Assembly: GCA_024803745.1 (NCBI GenBank) | Contig: JANJXV010000101.1 | Location: 1,815,001-1,879,000, forward strand | Length of the DNA: 64,000 nucleotides | DNA from: Megascapheus bottae | Lineage: Eukaryota > Chordata > Mammalia > Rodentia > Geomyidae | Direction of reading: 5' to 3' | Shown here: piece by piece, positions 24,563-36,415 of the stretch | Numbering within the stretch: position 1 is the first letter of the stretch | Layout: every line of letters starts with the position of its first letter | Position numbers and translations under genes: made by a program | Notes under the pieces: generated by a model | Databases searched by the model: none | The model's input: the letters and a program-made list of their open reading frames with translations, nothing else | What the model was told of the DNA's origin: nothing

Positions 24563-24960
24563 GGCTATCTAACTTTATTCTTGAAACTTCTTGCTAAGTT
24601 TGAAAGGACACCAAGGCGGAGAGAAATGTAGTTACCAGCGAGCTTGAGGCTTAGGGGTGAACACTTGGGCTCTTTCACCACTTTCAGAATTTGTTATCTC
24701 CGCTTATTTTGCTTTGGACTTTGAGTTTACTTCCCCTCGTGGGGGCTCTGTCTCCACGTCAGAACAAAGGGATACTAAGTCCACGCAGTGTGTGGATATA
24801 AAACACTAGTACAGCAGACAGAAGGAGCACGCAGAATGGCTGGCCTCCTTCCTTTCCTCGTATGACTCTAGTCCACAGCCAAATCTAACTACATCATACG
24901 ACAGCCAGGCCTCAAAGGTTAGCAATTACCAGTCAATAAATGTTGCTCAAATAGAAAGTA
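24563..24960. promoter_or_regulatory. Single-copy block, possible regulatory element
   Basis: Non-repetitive DNA with several CpGs, including 'ctccacgtcagaacaaaggg' and 'aagtccacgcagtgtg'. The 'aacaaag' motif resembles a SOX/TCF site. No exon structure is seen. Weak inference. Confidence 0.2.
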
Positions 24961-25044
24961 ATGGAGGAAGCTGCTTCTGACAGGGTCTCAGCCAAGCTAT
25001 GCTACAGTAAGAAAACACTAAGTCTGTTGTTTTCATATCCTATG

Positions 25045-25147
25045 CTCTCCCTTCTTCCTCCCTTTTTCTCTCTCTCTCCTTCCCTCCTTTCTTCCCTCCC
25101 CCCTCCCTCCCTCCTCCTCCTCTCCTTTTCCCTCTCCCTCTCTTCTG
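25045..25147. repeat. Polypyrimidine (CT/CCCT)-rich tract
   Basis: Nearly continuous C/T composition. It precedes and may have grown from the tail region of the antisense SINE at 25148. Confidence 0.85.
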
Positions 25148-25362
25148 GTGTAAGACTTGAACCCAGAACTTCACATATGCTAGCCAAACATGGGACTACT
25201 TGTGTCACACCCCATCCCTAGATACTGATTGTTTTATTTTTGTGTTTTTGGAGACAGAGTCCCTCTACTACCTTTATCTGAGTTGGCCTTGGTCTTGTGA
25301 TTCTCTCAAGTAGCTGGAATGACAGATTTGTGGTACTATACCTGGCTATCATAAATAACCTC
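25148..25362 (-). mobile_element. Older composite SINE (B1-like + ID-like), antisense
   Basis: Reverse-complement ID-like part ('agacttgaacccagaacttc', 'acatatgctagccaaac') is followed by a reverse-complement B1-like part ('ttggagacagagtccctcta', 'ttggccttggtcttgtgatt', 'caagtagctggaatgacag'). On the minus strand the order is B1-like head then ID-like tail. Confidence 0.55.
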
Positions 25363-26849
25363 TTCCACCCTCATACTTTGTGTTTGCCTGGATAGCTTTG
25401 TCACCCCCCTCCAGTCCACCCCCCCAGGGTGTTGTTCTAGAAACTGCCATCATAGAAAAAAAACATTAACCTACCATCGATGGTCCACAGGTAAACACCT
25501 GACCCAATCAGAGTCCTCCTCTGAGATCGGGATACTGGGAACTTGTATTGATTGTAATAGTTTGCCAGATCAGCTTGAGACCTGCTGATATCTGTGTCTA
25601 CTTTCACATGGACACATAGATATCATATGATATTCTCCCACAGAGGAGTGGAGAATGCCAGTCTAAGTGAAGAGATTGGGTAGGAAAAGGCGATTCAAAG
25701 ATAAGACGAATTGATAGAAGAGGTGGGCGTGGAAATGTGGAAAAGTCCCAGTTTCCACTCAGACACATGACCTGCTCACGTGCCTTCCACGAATCACCCC
25801 AGTATTCTGATTTCCTGAAACTCACCATGTTTCTGTCACAACCAAGAGTCAAGGTCTGCCAACTTTAACGTTTTGGTTAAGTTCAAAATAATTTCAAATT
25901 ACTCTTTTATTTCAGATCATTTCCATGTGAATTCTCGCCCACTAAGAAAACAGGAAGAATGGTTTTCTAGAACCATCCACTCACCCCCACCCACCTACCT
26001 ACAGAGTATACCTCACTCAGACCAGTGCCCCAGCTAAGGACTGGAAGCTACTCTGTCTACATTCTAACAGCTGGCTCCTAGTGCCTCTCCTGAAGGAATG
26101 GCTTCTACCTGTCACTGCATGTGGGCTGGTTCAGTTTGGAATTGGAGTGGGGGAGAGTGAGGGATAGTTTAGAACCAGAGCGGAAGATCTCCTTTCAAGC
26201 AACTGACCTCACTCAATGAGAACAAGGAGAGCCAGCAAGGTCAGTATGTGAACTTGGCCTATATCCAAGGAACATATACAGTCTCCACTCAAACCTTTCT
26301 GTCTGGAATATAATAGGCCCTGAGAGACAGCCTATGAGCCAGTGAACTTGACCCCAACAGCCATCCTTCACTTTTCTCACCTCCAACACCCTCCCCCACA
26401 AACTTCTTCCCTCTCCATTAAGTGTCCCTGGCCCTAAAGCTGTCACACCTTCCCAGGAAAGGAATCATTTCTAGTTTCATGTTGCATAATATGAAGCAAG
26501 GATTTGAGGACAATGGTTTCAAATCTAATTATGGTACTACATGGACCTCCTGTCTGACCTCGGCTTTCAAGATCAATACAGATGTTTTGTCTGTTTCCAT
26601 CATCTGGGTAGTTTTCAAACCAAAGTTAAGTTTACTCCCAGGTTCAGTGCTGAGTCTTTCTAGAAGAGAGCCCTTCCATATAGAAAGGGCACACTACCAT
26701 CTAATGGGGCATCTTGGCCTTCAAAACTTTCTGGTAGGATCCATGTTCCCAGCCACCCCCTTTCCTCCCCCCCACAGATGGGCACTAAAAATATTTGTAG
26801 GGTGAATTAAAGGGAACGAAGGTAGTTAGAAATTTTGTTAGTGTAAACT
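25363..26849. other. Single-copy DNA, nothing recognised
   Basis: No gene recognised. An uninterrupted frame on the plus strand at 26422-26805 has no recognisable motif and no supporting splice or promoter signal. Confidence 0.4.
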
Positions 26850-27072
26850 GGGTACCAGTGGCTCATGCCTGTAACACTGGCAACTCAGGAGGCTGAGATC
26901 TGAGGATCTGAGGTTCAAAGTCAGCCCAGGCAGGAAAATTTATGAAACTCTCATGTCTAATTAACACTGTGGCTTAACCAGAGAGTTCTAAGCATCAATC
27001 AACCAATCATTCAGTCAGTCAATCTAAGGGTCAGCACCCAGGTTCTGAGTTCAACACTCAGTTCTGGCATGT
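26850..27072 (+). mobile_element. B1-head/ID-tail composite SINE ending in a GT tract
   Basis: 'gggtaccagtggctcatgcc', 'caactcaggaggctgagatc', 'aaagtcagcccaggcaggaa', then a decayed middle with inserted (atca/gtca)-like sequence at 26990-27025, and the tail 'cagcacccaggttctgagtt', 'caacactcagttctggca'. The tail runs straight into a GT/AC microsatellite. Confidence 0.75.
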
Positions 27073-27142
27073 GTGTGAGCATACTTTTGTGTGTGTGCGC
27101 GTGTGTTTATGCATGTGTACACACACACGCACACACACATAA
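27073..27142. repeat. GT tract facing an AC tract (inverted)
   Basis: A GT/GC arm at 27089-27106 is followed by 'ttatgcatgtgt' and an AC arm at 27119-27139 that is nearly its reverse complement. It is alternating purine-pyrimidine DNA with hairpin or Z-DNA potential. Confidence 0.8.
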
Positions 27143-27359
27143 TCTTAACAGAGCATACATTTTTTTTTAAAACCAGGTTCAGAAAAGTTGGATGTCTTGC
27201 TCAACATCACACAGCTCATGTGGCAAGATTGGAACTCTAGGTAATCAGTGGTTGATCACCTATTACTGGTGTCCTGCTTGACATGGAGGCTAATAATGCT
27301 AACATTCATTAACTCTACCAAGAATCTCATAATTTAAAAGAAGACCAAGGGATGAGTAC

Positions 27360-27605
27360 ATTTGTATAATGGTTACTACTGATTGCCATTATTGACTGAG
27401 TTTCGTGCCTGTAACCCCATCCTCCCATGCATATACATTCTCATGTAATCCGTCTTAGAATGGTATGAGAGGACAGATGATACTTTACAAGTAGGGAAAC
27501 TGAGGCACAGAAAGTTCAGTTGTTTCGCCTGGGTCACCACACAAGTCCACAGCCACTCAGTAGCTGGACCAAGGTAGACCCCAGAGACCTGTGCTCTTTG
27601 CCTTG
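27360..27605 (-). mobile_element. MIR SINE, antisense
   Basis: 'agtagggaaactgaggcaca', 'gaaagttcagttg' and 'cctgggtcacc', with an upstream 'cattctcatgtaatccgtct', follow the reverse complement of the MIR core. Confidence 0.6.
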
Positions 27606-27662
27606 AGCATTGACATCCCCAGGCATAAGATGGGAAGCACGATCTTCAAGAACCATTTTTTT

Positions 27663-27844
27663 GCCAGTCCTGGGCCTTGAACTCAGGGCCTGAGCACTGT
27701 CCTTGGGCTTTCTCAAGGCTAGAGCTCTACCACTTGAGCTACAGCACCATTTCTGGCTTTTTTCTATGTATGTGGTACAGAGGAATTGAACCCAGGTCCT
27801 TGTGCATGCTAGGCAAGCACTCTACCACTAGAGCACTCCTGGCC
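27663..27844 (-). mobile_element. ID-derived SINE, full length, 16-bp TSD
   Basis: Same family and orientation as the elements at 18030, 45932 and 55172. The duplication caagaaccattttttt is perfect at 27647-27662 and 27845-27860. Internal landmarks: 'gggcctgagcactgtccttg', 'ctctaccacttgagctacag', 'gaattgaacccaggtccttg', 'gctaggcaagcactctacca'. Confidence 0.9.
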
Positions 27845-28313
27845 CAAGAACCATTTTTTTAAGGCAGGCTGTACATCCAGTGTCCTGCATGGACTGCCAG
27901 GAGATGCAGCAAACCCAATGGACTTGATGAGACTCAACCTCAAACCTACCAAGTGCCCATGCCATGTGGTGGACACACAGAGGGCAGGTCAAAGAGGGAA
28001 ACAAAGAGACCTATGCCAGCGTGAACTGGGTGGAAGCCACAGGAAGACCACAACGGCACAATGCACAGAAGTAACTCCCATTACTCTGCTGAGACTCTGG
28101 GCATTCATCACAGCAGAGCAAGAAATGGGGTGCCCAGGACCCTAGCAGCAGACAGCGTTGGAGCCTTTCACCTGGAAGGTCTTTGGAGCCATTTGGATTC
28201 CTTTTCCAATGATCTTCCTGGTGTGATAATACACATTCTCATTCACACATTGCCTTGTGGATCCTTCTTGATGTTCTTCCCTTACGTGGAATGCCAGAAA
28301 ACATACTGACCAC

Positions 28314-28500
28314 CACAGGACAGGGTGGCCCAATGGCATTGTCTAGCATACACAATGCCCTGGGTTCAATTCCTTAGTACACAGAAAAAGCCAGAAGTGG
28401 TGTTGTGGCTCAAGTGGTAGAGAGCTAGCTTTGAGAAAGCTCAAGGACAGTGCCCAGGCTCTGAGTTTAAGCGCCAGGACTGGCAAAAAAAGGAAAAAAC
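28314..28500 (+). mobile_element. ID-derived SINE, sense, TSD
   Basis: 'acaatgccctgggttcaatt', 'aagccagaagtggtgttgtg', 'gctcaagtggtagagagcta' and 'gacagtgcccaggctctgag' run in the sense direction and end in an A-rich tail. The 9-bp duplication actgaccac occurs at 28305-28313 and 28502-28510. Confidence 0.85.
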
Positions 28501-28744
28501 AACTGACCACATAGAAGGTACTTAACAAGTGTCTACTGGTTGGCCAAAGGACTGCCCACCCAGGCCTACCTGGCACTGGTCATTTTAGAGCTGTCTAAGG
28601 AATCGATTTTATTTCAAACAGGTTGTAAGATACTATTTTCTTTTCTTTTCCTTTTTACTCTTCCTTGACAATGAAGTGCCTTTGAAAGTTCCTAAGTGAT
28701 AGATATTATCCTACAATCAAATGTTACCCTGCTGTTTGATATCT
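28501..28744. other. Short unique spacer
   Basis: No recognisable feature. Confidence 0.4.
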
Positions 28745-29045
28745 ATTCAAATCCAGTCTGGGCTAACTCTCATGTGCCAGATGCTTGGGTTGAACTAAGT
28801 TTGCTGAATCTTCAAAACAACCCTGAAAAGGGGGGGGAAGAGAAGTGGCAGGGGAGGGGGAGGAAGGGGGAAATTCTATCGTCTGTTTTCCTAGATAAGG
28901 GAACTGAGGCACGTGCGTGAGTTCATTTGTTCACAACATGGTGGACCTGGACTTGAGCACATAAGTGAGTTCACCAGCTCATAAATGGCTAGGTAAAGGT
29001 TTCACCTCTGTTCTCTTTGCCCCAGAGCCCTGGCTCTGTCACCTC
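28745..29045 (-). mobile_element. MIR SINE, antisense
   Basis: 'tgccagatgcttgggttgaa', 'aaaacaaccctgaaaagggg', 'gggaactgaggcacgtgcgt' and 'aagtgagttcaccagctcat' follow reverse-complement MIR. A G/A-rich tract at 28830-28870 has expanded inside it. Confidence 0.6.
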
Positions 29046-30945
29046 CATAGAAGCTCCTGGAAATGTCTTGGTGATAAACATCCAGATGACCATGGCTGTG
29101 ATAACTTTGTACTGGCCAACACCTATCACCTTGCTCTATCCTATGTAGGTGTCCACCTCATCACTTAAAAGAACAACTTCATTTGCTCAGCAGAGCCTCT
29201 GTGAAGCAAAGTTCTTTTTTTTTATCCTGAGGAAGAAGCCGAGACTAACAAGGTGGAGACTTGATCTCCACAGGGATGGGAGTTCAAGTCACAACCAGTG
29301 GCCTCTAGATCAGATGCCATCTACCTGGTTGGGAGTGGAGGCTCCAATCTCAGCGCACCACTCTCAGCTCAACCCATCCCATCCCTCCTCCACCCAGAAA
29401 GAACAAAAGGAAACCTTCCCTGGAAGCACCAAGCAAAGATGTCAGCATCCTGTGTCGCCATAGCAACCAGCCCTCCTCCATCTCCTCAGGAGGAGGGGGG
29501 GGGAAGCAAAAGTCAAACTGAGCCTCCTGTGGAACATTCTGTGGGTAAACACCAGGACCAGTGTGTTTGGGCCTCTGTTTTCTCACGTCAATAGGGTGAA
29601 TCATTCTTGGAACAGGGGCTGGGAAGCTGACCAGGTTCCTAAGTAGATAAGGTTAATGGTGCTCTTCCAGAGATGGCGGGGTCACTTTGAAAATTAATCC
29701 TGTTTTATTTTATTTTCTTTCCTCTAGAATGTGGGCTTATACATGAGCAGATTCAAAATCAGAGAAGAGAAGCCAACAGCAGTTCCTGGCAAGGGATCTG
29801 TAAGCATTACCACATCCCCTTTTAGGCTGACATCATCTTATTGCCCATCTCTTGGCAAGGTCTTGTCAACTTGAAGATTGGCAGATAGGAGAAAGAACAC
29901 AGCAAGAAACCAAGGGATGTGAAAGCTTGGTGCCACTGTGTTCACAATGTCTAACCTGAGTCCTGGTGGAGGCCTTGCTCATTCCTAGTCTAGTTACAGA
30001 CTGCAGCTATGAGCAATGATTTGGTTTGGGGCTCGGGGGTTGTTGGGGGGAGTGCTTTTGTTGCCAATATTTGATCTTGGTAGGAGAGGACGTGGAAGCT
30101 GAGGTTAGAAAGACAAGAAGCAGTAAGCTATAGGACCATGTAGAAAGAACATCTCAGACCAAAGTCATAAGCAGGTTCCAGGGTAATAACTACTCTCTCT
30201 GGATGGAAGTGGGTAGTGGGCTCTATAAGAGAAGTGTGGGGGTGGGGGGTATGGATAGGACATGGAAACTGTGGTGGAGGGGGGAGTGAACTAGGAATGT
30301 GATGGAAGTTTTATGCTAAATATTGTGTGAAGTCATTGGCAAATTCTAAGGCAAAGCAAAGGGAAGGGGCTATGTTATTCTCAGAGCCTGGCCTATATAA
30401 CCAGTACTCAAACATGGGATGAATGAGCTGAGATAATGCACAGAAGTGTTTTTCAAGCAGTGAAGTATTGCAGAAAATTTTGAGATCACAAAACTATTGC
30501 AGACTTCTAGGTAGCAGGAGGGAAAGCGAGAAGCATCTGATTCGTAGAAAACCCCATCCCTGTGAAAATCACTCCGAGCCACATCAAGATGCAAAGCTGG
30601 CAAGAGCCCCACCCACACAGACTTCTGAAGAAATCACCAGCAAGGAATTCTTTCTTGTCCACCAGAGACAGAACAGGAAGGTGAAGAAGGGCAGGGCAGG
30701 GGGGTGGAGAGGGAAAGCCCTGAGAGCTGAGATCTGTGTGGCTCTGGTGTGGAGGAAGTAGGTTCTAATGAAGTACTGACTTCCCCACTGACCTCTTCTC
30801 CACAATGCAGCTGCTTTATTAGAGCCACTTGGTGGCTGGGATAGCCAGAGTTGTGACTGAAGAAGGAATGAACAGTGGGACCTTGTTGCAAAGAAGATGT
30901 GAGCTGGAAAGTGGGGGGAAGGGTAGTTCAGGATACAGGGTGTGC
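29046..30945. other. Single-copy DNA, no gene seen
   Basis: No recognisable exon or repeat family. G-rich purine patches occur at 30235-30285. The block at 30780-30850 has a balanced, possibly constrained texture, but nothing specific can be said. Confidence 0.35.
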
Positions 30946-30946
30946 C

Positions 30947-30983
30947 ACACACACACACACACGCACGCACACACACACACACA
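30947..30983. repeat. (CA)n microsatellite
   Basis: CA repeat with two interspersed 'cgca' units. Confidence 0.95.
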
Positions 30984-31479
30984 GAGCAGCAGTTTGGAGC
31001 AGTAGAAATTTTGTCCTTTGGCTCATGTTGAATGTGCTGTTTGGAAATGCCATGCTAAGGAATCCATGGTTGTAACAAATTCATGGATACATTTTCACTT
31101 TCATGTCAGGGAGACAAAGAGCTGGACTCTGCCCACGCTTAGCTATAGCCGGCAGGTTTCAGCACTCTGGACAGCAGCCAGGCGGGTTCATCAGCCCTCC
31201 CTTAGGTGGTGATGAAGATTCACCAAGACTCCCAGGCTCAATGGGGAAAGCCAGGAAAACCCACCCATAGTGTCAATTGGCAAACATCAAGCCTTGCCTG
31301 ACCCTGTTTCCATTTCCAAGAGAATTAAAGAGGAATTAAAATCCAACAATCTGGGATATAGGAAAATAATTTCTTACCGTACTTGAAATGTGCCGTTGCA
31401 CTAAAATTACATGGAAAGTGCACATATTTTCAAAAGATTTATGATGAGAAAGAGGAGGAAAAACTCTAAAAAGCAGTTG
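30984..31479. other. Single-copy block, possibly constrained
   Basis: No repeat or exon recognised. 'tgctgtttggaaatgccatg' and the CpG-bearing 'agctatagccggcaggtttc' give a texture unlike neutral DNA. No stronger claim is possible. Confidence 0.25.
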
Positions 31480-31690
31480 GTAGGCTGTCAATAAAACTCA
31501 AAGAAACATGAACTTGTTGAGAAGTGGTTAAATAAATGGAACTACCTTCATATGGTAGAATACTATGCAGTCATTAAAACTGTTTCCAAAAACTCAACAA
31601 TGACCTGGAGAAACACTTCAAGTACCAATTTTGAAAATGAGGGCTTTTTAAAAACTATATAATGCAGAATCTCAATCTATGCATGAATGT
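31480..31690 (+). mobile_element. Ancient L1 3' UTR fragment, sense
   Basis: 'gaagtggttaaataaatgga', 'atggtagaatactatgcagt', 'cattaaaac' and 'gacctggagaaacacttcaa' match the sense-strand L1M 3' UTR signature. Clearly older than the L1 copies near 15601 and 57971. Confidence 0.65.
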
Positions 31691-31696
31691 TCACAA

Positions 31697-31812
31697 TAGC
31701 TTAATTCCTTCCTTTCTTCTCTCTTTCCTTCCCTTTCCTCTTCTCCCCTTTCTCCACCATCCCTCTTCACCTCCCTTCTCCCCTCTCTCCTCCTCCCTTC
31801 AGCCCCTCCCAT
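31697..31812. repeat. Polypyrimidine tract
   Basis: CT-rich with almost no purines; adjoins an antisense SINE in the same way as 25045-25147. Confidence 0.85.
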
Positions 31813-31814
31813 TT

Positions 31815-32058
31815 TCTCTAGGGTTTGAACTCAGGGCCTTTCAATATGCTATGCAAATGGCATACTACTTGAACCATGCCCTTTTTTTTGTTGTTGTTTT
31901 TAAGATAAGGGCTCACTTTTTTTGCCATCTTTCTATCTATACTTCCCAGGTTGACAAATGTGTACCACCATTACTATCTTTGTCAAGACGATGTCTTAAA
32001 CTTCCTGCAGGGCCAGCATTGAACTATATATCTTCCCAACCGATGCCTATTGAGTAGC
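31815..32058 (-). mobile_element. Older B1-B1-ID composite SINE, antisense
   Basis: Antisense ID-like tail ('agggtttgaactcagggcct', 'ttgaaccatgccc'), then two antisense B1-like units ('gccatctttctatctatact', 'gacaaatgtgtaccaccatt' and 'agggccagcattgaactata', 'ttgagtagctagatag'). Same module order as 22846 when read on the minus strand. Confidence 0.55.
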
Positions 32059-32119
32059 TAGATAGTGGGCAGCAGACCCTACACTAGACTATCAGCTTTG
32101 TACATGCTGTATGATTCTG

Positions 32120-32395
32120 TTTATATACCTTTTTGAAAATTATAGTTACATATGCACTTATGGGGTACAAAATGGTATGAGCGTTGGATGACTAAGTCAA
32201 GCTAATTAATAGAGGAGTTGTCTCAAAAGTGTTCAGGGAGTTTTTGTGAGAGCATTTGCAAATGTACTCTCAGTGATCTGGAAATGTACCTATGCTCAAG
32301 TATTAGCTATTTCACCAGGTTCTGTAACAGATCTCCAAAATGAATAATAAATAATTCATGCTTACTCCTTCTGTCTAACCAAGGCTTTATGCCTT
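32120..32395 (-). mobile_element. Ancient L1 3' UTR fragment, antisense
   Basis: 'acttatggggtacaaaatgg', 'tggatgactaagtcaagcta', 'attaatagaggagttgtct', 'gagagcatttgcaaatgtac' and 'ttctgtctaacc' follow the antisense L1MA/L1M 3' UTR. Confidence 0.6.
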
Positions 32396-32552
32396 ATGAT
32401 TGGCCAATGGCAAGACTAAAGAGAAGCAAATTGGAGTGTTCCAGAGCCTACAGATGGAGTAGAGGTTGTGAGGACTGGGGCAACACCAGGGTGTTGATTT
32501 CTGTATTTGGGTTTTGTCTGGCCCATGCCTGTATGTGTCAGATAAAACTACA

Positions 32553-34422
<1,870 letters not shown>

Positions 34423-34623
34423 CTTTCTGCCTTGTAGCAGCCTGGACTGTGATCTTTCTATCTGTGCTTCCCCTGTGGCCAGGATAATTGGCATGTACCA
34501 TTGAATTCAGCCACTTGAGATAAAGGCTCAGACTCTCCCCTCCTCCTCCCCAGGGCTGGCCTCAAACCACAATCCTCCTATTTCTCACTCCTAAGTAGCA
34601 AAGATCATACCCTGCCTGGCTGA
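34423..34623 (-). mobile_element. B1-like dimeric SINE, antisense
   Basis: Two antisense B1-like segments: 'agcctggactgtgatctttc' with 'aggataattggcatgtacca', and 'gggctggcctcaaaccacaa' with 'cctaagtagcaaagatcata'. No ID-like tail is visible. Confidence 0.45.
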
Positions 34624-35302
34624 AAAGGAGCATTATTTAGGATCAAATGGGAGATAATTTGTAACAAAAAGTGTATGAAAGTAACTCTACAAGCTGGGGT
34701 TATACACCATCCTTATTTTCTCCTTCTTGGCCTGCTCTTATTATATAACTTTTCCACAATTTATTTGTACTGCTTTTATAATCAAGCAGGGGGGAAAAAG
34801 CCATGTTATTTTTGAAGAAAGCAGGATCTCAGAGGTCACAGTGACTTTATGCTATTTGTCCTCTGTGCATCTGGAGAAATAACTCTTTGATTTTGGCCCT
34901 AGGCACTTTGAACGTATGAGCACAAGACCTACGAAAGGTTTATTCTGGGACAAGTCAGCACAATTGCTCTCAGTCCTGAAGATGGACAATTCTCAAACCT
35001 TCTGTCCTTGCTCGGGGTCAGTGCGTCCATCCACCTACTCATCCATGCAAAGAGAAATGACTAGAGAAGGAGCCGGGTGCTCTGAGCACCCCCAAAGCAG
35101 ATCACGCCACAGCAGCAAGACAAACATGCAAACAAACACAGCCCCGTGTGAATTAGAATACATAGGACAGTCAAGGCATGCAGCCATGTGGAAGAAAAAG
35201 AAGGGTGTCTGGAATATTCATACAGTATTATTAGCCCTGGGTCTTGAAGGATAGAGAACCAGGTGGGTGGGAGAGGTGGAGAAGATATTCACGGTGCAGC
35301 AC
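34624..35302. other. Single-copy DNA, no gene seen
   Basis: No repeat or exon recognised. An open frame at 34916-35254 lacks recognisable motifs. Confidence 0.4.
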
Positions 35303-35385
35303 ACAGAGAAAGAGAGAGACAGAGAGACAGAGAAACAGAGAGAGAGACAGAGACAGACAGAGACAGGGAGAGAGGAAGGAAGGAG
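35303..35385. repeat. (AGAGAC)-like purine-rich repeat
   Basis: Imperfect GAGA/AGAC repeats; the R/E/D-rich frames here are translations of it. Confidence 0.9.
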
Positions 35386-36224
35386 AAACAAATGAAGATG
35401 AGGTGGCAATGTTACTACTGGAACCCTAAAAATTGGAAAGTGAGTAGGAGGATGTGCAAGTTAGGATCCTTTGGTGATAAATCACAAAAATTGGGGAGCT
35501 CACTGGAAGAATGTAGGACAGCTCTTACAAGAACCAAAGAAATGAAAGAATTAGGCTCAGGAAATGCAGCTTTAGGAAGCTTGTGGAAAGCTAGGTTGGT
35601 CTCATGGGAAACCTGCAACAGGGTGGAACTCCTGCAATCAGTCCAGTGTTCCTCGGAGGGGGAATTTTAATGGCAGCCAACCATTGGCTGGAGGAAGGGG
35701 TGAAGGTTGACTGACAGTGGAGGCTGTCTAAGTGGGGCAACTTCACCTTCCAATGACAAGTCAAGCCCCACCCCCTTCCTTCCAAGCTGTGGTTCTCAAC
35801 CAAGCACGCATTTTTCCCACTCAGGAAATATTCGGAAATTCTTTCAAATGACTTTTACTTTCTAAAAAGTAGCAGTGAAGAGAGGTGCTACTGTCATCTA
35901 CTGGGCATAGGCCAGGACACTCCTCCATATCCTGCAATGCTCAGGCTAGCCCCAGAACCCGTGATTCAGCGCAGGAGGTGAGAAATCATTTTGGATTTGA
36001 AGGAGGAAAAACAACAACAACAACAAAACCCCCTGAGCTCGACAGAGAGACAGAAACAACAGAAGTCCATCAGGTAAAAAAAAAATGGATGGAAGGACGG
36101 AACAAACCATGAGATGATAAGGAGGAGGGGAAATGAGATGGTGAGGGAGGTTCAGGTGTTTGAGGATGATGAAGGTCATGGAAGAGAACTGATGGGCGGG
36201 GCAAGTGTGAGTGTGTTCGTATCC
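35386..36224. other. Single-copy DNA, no gene seen
   Basis: No recognisable feature apart from a short (CAA)n at about 36010-36026. Confidence 0.4.
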
Positions 36225-36415
36225 ATGGCACTGCCTTTGTAATTATATGGCTTTAGACTCCTTACCAATTCCTTGCCTGCTACTTATCAGCAGCTTCCTT
36301 AGGGATAGGACTCATCTGTTTTCTTTATCATTGCATTCAAATACCTGGAAAGATGTCTGGCACATAATACAGGATCTTCAAAGTACTTGCTGACAGAATG
36401 GACAGATTAGATATA
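36225..36415 (+). mobile_element. L2 LINE 3' end
   Basis: 'gactccttaccaattccttg', 'agggataggactcatctgtt', 'tctttatcattgcattcaaa', 'gaaagatgtctggcacataa' and a 'tacaggatcttcaaagtact' end follow the L2 3' terminus. Confidence 0.6.

Noticed and set aside
24048..24597. Long plus-strand frame with FFLSFFLS and PSFLPSFL repeats
   Set aside because: It is the translation of the (CTTT)n-(CCTT)n microsatellite.
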